DNA of 22,336 nt from a virus, in IMG/VR virus record IMGVR_UViG_3300001097_000079, positions 1-22,336 of that record, one strand, 5' to 3'. Below are positions 19,712 to 22,336 of the stretch, piece after piece; within the stretch, counting starts at the first letter, position 1, and each line of letters opens with the position of its first letter. A program made the position numbers and the translations under genes. A model generated the notes under the pieces. It was not told the DNA's origin. It saw only the letters and a list, made by a program, of their open reading frames with translations, and did not search any database.

Positions 19712-22336
19712 TTAACTGTTTTTTATATCTTCTCTTGTCATTTTAACATATTCAACACCGAATATATTATAGTCAAAAGCCCCTTGAGATTTCACAAGAA
19801 ATTCATCCAAACCCGTACTATCACTCTTGAAACACTTTATAACTTGAACCCTCTTTGATGAGTATAATAAATTTAAAGTCAGCATAGCATATTTTTTAAA
19901 TCCAAATTTATCATTCTCTTTAGTAGTAAAACACTGTTTGAGAATATACAATATAGTTTTATCGTTTAGGTATAACTCCTTCAATTTAATTATAGCCTCT
20001 ATCTTTACCTTTTTCTCAACTGTCTTTTTCCCCTGTGACCCTAATGTACAGTTTTTCGTTCTCAATCCATTTATTGCCTTTCCACAAACCTCAACCATGT
20101 CATAGATGTTCTGAGCACTTTTGTATCTACTCGTTCCTTCTATGTCTTTTGATTTAATTAGCAGCTCTCCAAAACCTATATTCTTACTACCTTTTAAATA
20201 GTTACTATTTTTAAATGTTAGAACATCTTGTAAAATATCGAGAGGGGTATTAAACGTTTCAAAAATTCTATACTCATTGAAATCTGATATCATCCCAAAG
20301 AATTTTGGTACTATCATCTTCCTTGCTATCTGCCCGTACTTATCTTTCTCTTCTATGTATCTTAAATAGTCAATCTTTCTCATCTTACTCAGCTCTTTAC
20401 TCATACTCACATTGTCAAACACCTTTTTACTTTTATCAATTTCTATTTGACTCATACTTGATAGCCGGCTGCTTGCATTATATAACTCATCTATAATATA
20501 TTGACCCTCACTTTTTGAGATAGCATCGTTCATATACGAGTTTATTATCTGTGACATATTGACTATTCTTCCTATGTAATTATCACTTAGAATAATATCT
20601 AATTTCTGTAGCTCTCGCATATTATATTTTCTTAATTTCGAATCACCCTCTACTCGATTTAAGGGAGTGGGAAAGTTTTTTTCACAATACTTTGCATGTT
20701 TCACCAATATTGGATGTGGTAGTAATAAATTTGTGTCGCTGTCTGTATCCTCCCCCTGTAACCTATCTGGCATATCATTATCATAGAAATTTACAATCAT
20801 AATATTGTCAGTAAAGTTAAACCAATCATATTCACTTTGGAGCACATTCTTACTATACATTACATTACCAGAATTAATATGTGGGTTTCTGGAAACACAG
20901 AACTCTTGCCCATCATCATAATATTGACAAAATACTTCACGACCTTGCATGATAGAGTTCCCCTTATACTTTCCTATTGAATGTTGCAACATTTCGTAGG
21001 GATTTGATATAATAGTTACATATTTAGCATCTTTTATCCGTATTTTCCCTCTTTTAAGATGTCCTATATAGTTTGAAATCAAATCACTTTTTATCTTTTT
21101 AAACTTTGTTGTGTATTGAATATCTGGATTTACAAATAATAAAGCATTCATTAACTCCATATTCTCATACAACTCTTCATCGCCTTTGCCAAAGTCCTCA
21201 TCCACTATTAATTTACTTTCTCCCTCTCCACAGAAGTAGTTTCTAAACACAGAGATGTCATTCTTTAGTAGCATTACATAATCTCTCTCAAGTTCTGTAA
21301 TGTCCATTAGGTCATCATAGGTTAACGTGGGCATGCTATTCAAAAGCTGATATGTGCTCCTATTATAGTCTCCATAGTTTCCGGTTTTATCACACTTCAC
21401 TACACCGAACATTGAATCTATGCTGTCCTGCCAATATTGGTAGCAACCTTTTTTGCTTCCATCTCCTATTTTGTAAGCGAACTTTAAAAACTTCAAAGAG
21501 TTAGGTGTAATGATTAGTTTTATCTTCTTAGCGTCATACTCAGTCCCGAACATGTCGGTTAATGTAGAAACGCTATTATGCTCAAACCACTTTTGTAATT
21601 TAGTATTGAATGCACAGTCTTTGAACATATCACTACGCAACAGCATAAAACCTTTATCTGTTTTCTTGTATTCTTCAAAAACTGATTCGTCCATTAGCCC
21701 CTGTCCATCTGTTAGGCAGTTTCTAATAGTTACTACTTCACTATTTGTAATTAATTCTCCACCTTCCTCTTTTGTCACACTTGCTAGACTAGAAAATTCT
21801 TCTCCGTAGATATCATCAATCAATAAAATCTCAGTCTTAGGGTCTAGGTTAATTGTAAATTCAATTCCAGATGAGATTAAAGACTCATAAGCCAATAGAC
21901 CTGTTAAATCTAATTCCTCATCTTTTTCAAATTTAAGTCCTAATCTACTCCTGTCTAGCAATATGTCTCTCATGTCTTCCTGTATGTAAAATGCATACCC
22001 ATTCTTAGCTTTACCTGCCCCTCTCTTATAGAATATATAGTGCACTCCATCCATATCAAAACCATTTACATATAGGTATTTTCTTATCTTTTTCTTATTG
22101 GCAATTGCAACTCGCTTTCCAGTTTTTTCTTCCCCCTCTTTGCTTATCCATTCTTTTTCCTCATCCCATTTGGTATAGTTCTTCTCAAACGTAATGTTGA
22201 TAATTTTCCTTGTGTACTGCTTGTTTTTCACGGAATAGAATGCATCAGAGAACATTTTATTGAGTCTTATCGTTTCTAGGCTGTAAGGTACAGTAGCCGA
22301 AAACAGCTTTGATAAGTCTCTGTTCTTATATGTTGT
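19712..22336 (-). CDS. YonO/RdRP-like single-chain two-barrel RNA polymerase, 5'-truncated by the window edge
   Basis: At least 874 residues of a large enzyme are visible. The Met at 22255 has no Shine-Dalgarno sequence, and the frame stays open upstream to 22336 (TTYKNRDLSKLFSATVPYS), so the true start lies outside. Near residue 500 (counted from that Met) is RLQGEDTDSDTNLL, a D-x-D-x-D triad matching the Mg-binding DxDGD of two-double-psi-barrel RNA polymerases (SPbeta YonO, QDE-1-type RdRPs), with Ser in place of Gly. Upstream lie DGQGLMDE with FMLLRSDMFKDC (first-barrel region) and CVSRNPHINSGNV, matching the R-N-P-x-x-x-x-G-(N/D) motif before the catalytic loop. Proteins of this family transcribe phage DNA independently of host RNA polymerase. 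The family call is inferred from motifs and would be settled by a profile search. Confidence 0.75.
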   Translation of the reverse strand, partial: TTYKNRDLSKLFSATVPYSLETIRLNKMFSDAFYSVKNKQYTRKIINITFEKNYTKWDEEKEWISKEGEEKTGKRVAIANKKKIRKYLYVNGFDMDGVHYIFYKRGAGKAKNGYAFYIQEDMRDILLDRSRLGLKFEKDEELDLTGLLAYESLISSGIEFTINLDPKTEILLIDDIYGEEFSSLASVTKEEGGELITNSEVVTIRNCLTDGQGLMDESVFEEYKKTDKGFMLLRSDMFKDCAFNTKLQKWFEHNSVSTLTDMFGTEYDAKKIKLIITPNSLKFLKFAYKIGDGSKKGCYQYWQDSIDSMFGVVKCDKTGNYGDYNRSTYQLLNSMPTLTYDDLMDITELERDYVMLLKNDISVFRNYFCGEGESKLIVDEDFGKGDEELYENMELMNALLFVNPDIQYTTKFKKIKSDLISNYIGHLKRGKIRIKDAKYVTIISNPYEMLQHSIGKYKGNSIMQGREVFCQYYDDGQEFCVSRNPHINSGNVMYSKNVLQSEYDWFNFTDNIMIVNFYDNDMPDRLQGEDTDSDTNLLLPHPILVKHAKYCEKNFPTPLNRVEGDSKLRKYNMRELQKLDIILSDNYIGRIVNMSQIINSYMNDAISKSEGQYIIDELYNASSRLSSMSQIEIDKSKKVFDNVSMSKELSKMRKIDYLRYIEEKDKYGQIARKMIVPKFFGMISDFNEYRIFETFNTPLDILQDVLTFKNSNYLKGSKNIGFGELLIKSKDIEGTSRYKSAQNIYDMVEVCGKAINGLRTKNCTLGSQGKKTVEKKVKIEAIIKLKELYLNDKTILYILKQCFTTKENDKFGFKKYAMLTLNLLYSSKRVQVIKCFKSDSTGLDEFLVKSQGAFDYNIFGVEYVKMTREDIKNS

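Noticed and set aside
19680-19720. TTGACA on the plus strand as a sigma-70 promoter
   Set aside because: No -10 box follows at suitable spacing, and no plus-strand gene lies downstream.

Overview
This window is part of an AT-rich tailed-phage (or prophage) genome. Every convincing gene lies on the minus strand. The base composition, the strong AGGAGG-type ribosome binding sites and the family resemblances point to a phage of a low-GC Bacillota host, probably a clostridium. No tail-sheath gene is seen, so a siphovirus-like particle is the simplest reading, but most of the tail lies outside the window. The host is an inference.

Reading in the direction of transcription (high to low coordinates): (1) 22336-19712 is the C-terminal part of a large single-chain two-barrel RNA polymerase related to SPbeta YonO and eukaryotic RNAi RdRPs; its reading frame runs off the window edge. 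(2) 19711-18078 is a sparse region with micro-genes (46 and 29 codons joined by a possible -1 frameshift, then 51 and 52 codons), a 64-nt imperfect palindrome, an atypical tRNA-Leu(UAA) and a strong terminator followed at once by a promoter-like motif. (3) 18077-15456 holds a beta-CASP metallo-beta-lactamase-fold ribonuclease and a metallophosphoesterase. (4) 15396-15070 is a very acidic small protein with its own promoter-like motif and terminator. (5) 14951-11100 is the terminase module: a zinc-finger protein that is a small-subunit candidate, and a large terminase interrupted twice, by an intein inside the Walker A loop and by a group I intron near the ATPase/nuclease junction. (6) 11066-6577 is the head module: portal, protease with nested scaffold, a probable decoration protein and the HK97-fold major capsid protein, closed by a hairpin terminator. 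(7) 6492-2008 holds connector and tail genes, including an Ig-like (Big_2) protein, a tail-terminator-like protein and a tail-tube candidate. (8) 1990-1 holds a small unknown protein, a RusA-type resolvase with a Cys-rich tail, an unknown acidic protein and the start of an HK97-gp10-like protein.

The most notable points are the doubly interrupted terminase gene, whose ATPase needs both RNA and protein splicing to form; the RNA polymerase together with an AT-rich motif (AGTYAAAATATAATATA-like) that recurs at transcription-unit starts and lacks an obvious -35 box, making it a candidate promoter for a phage polymerase; the beta-CASP nuclease; and the short-variable-loop tRNA with a Leu anticodon. 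Several starts were moved to the first start codon that has a properly spaced Shine-Dalgarno sequence.
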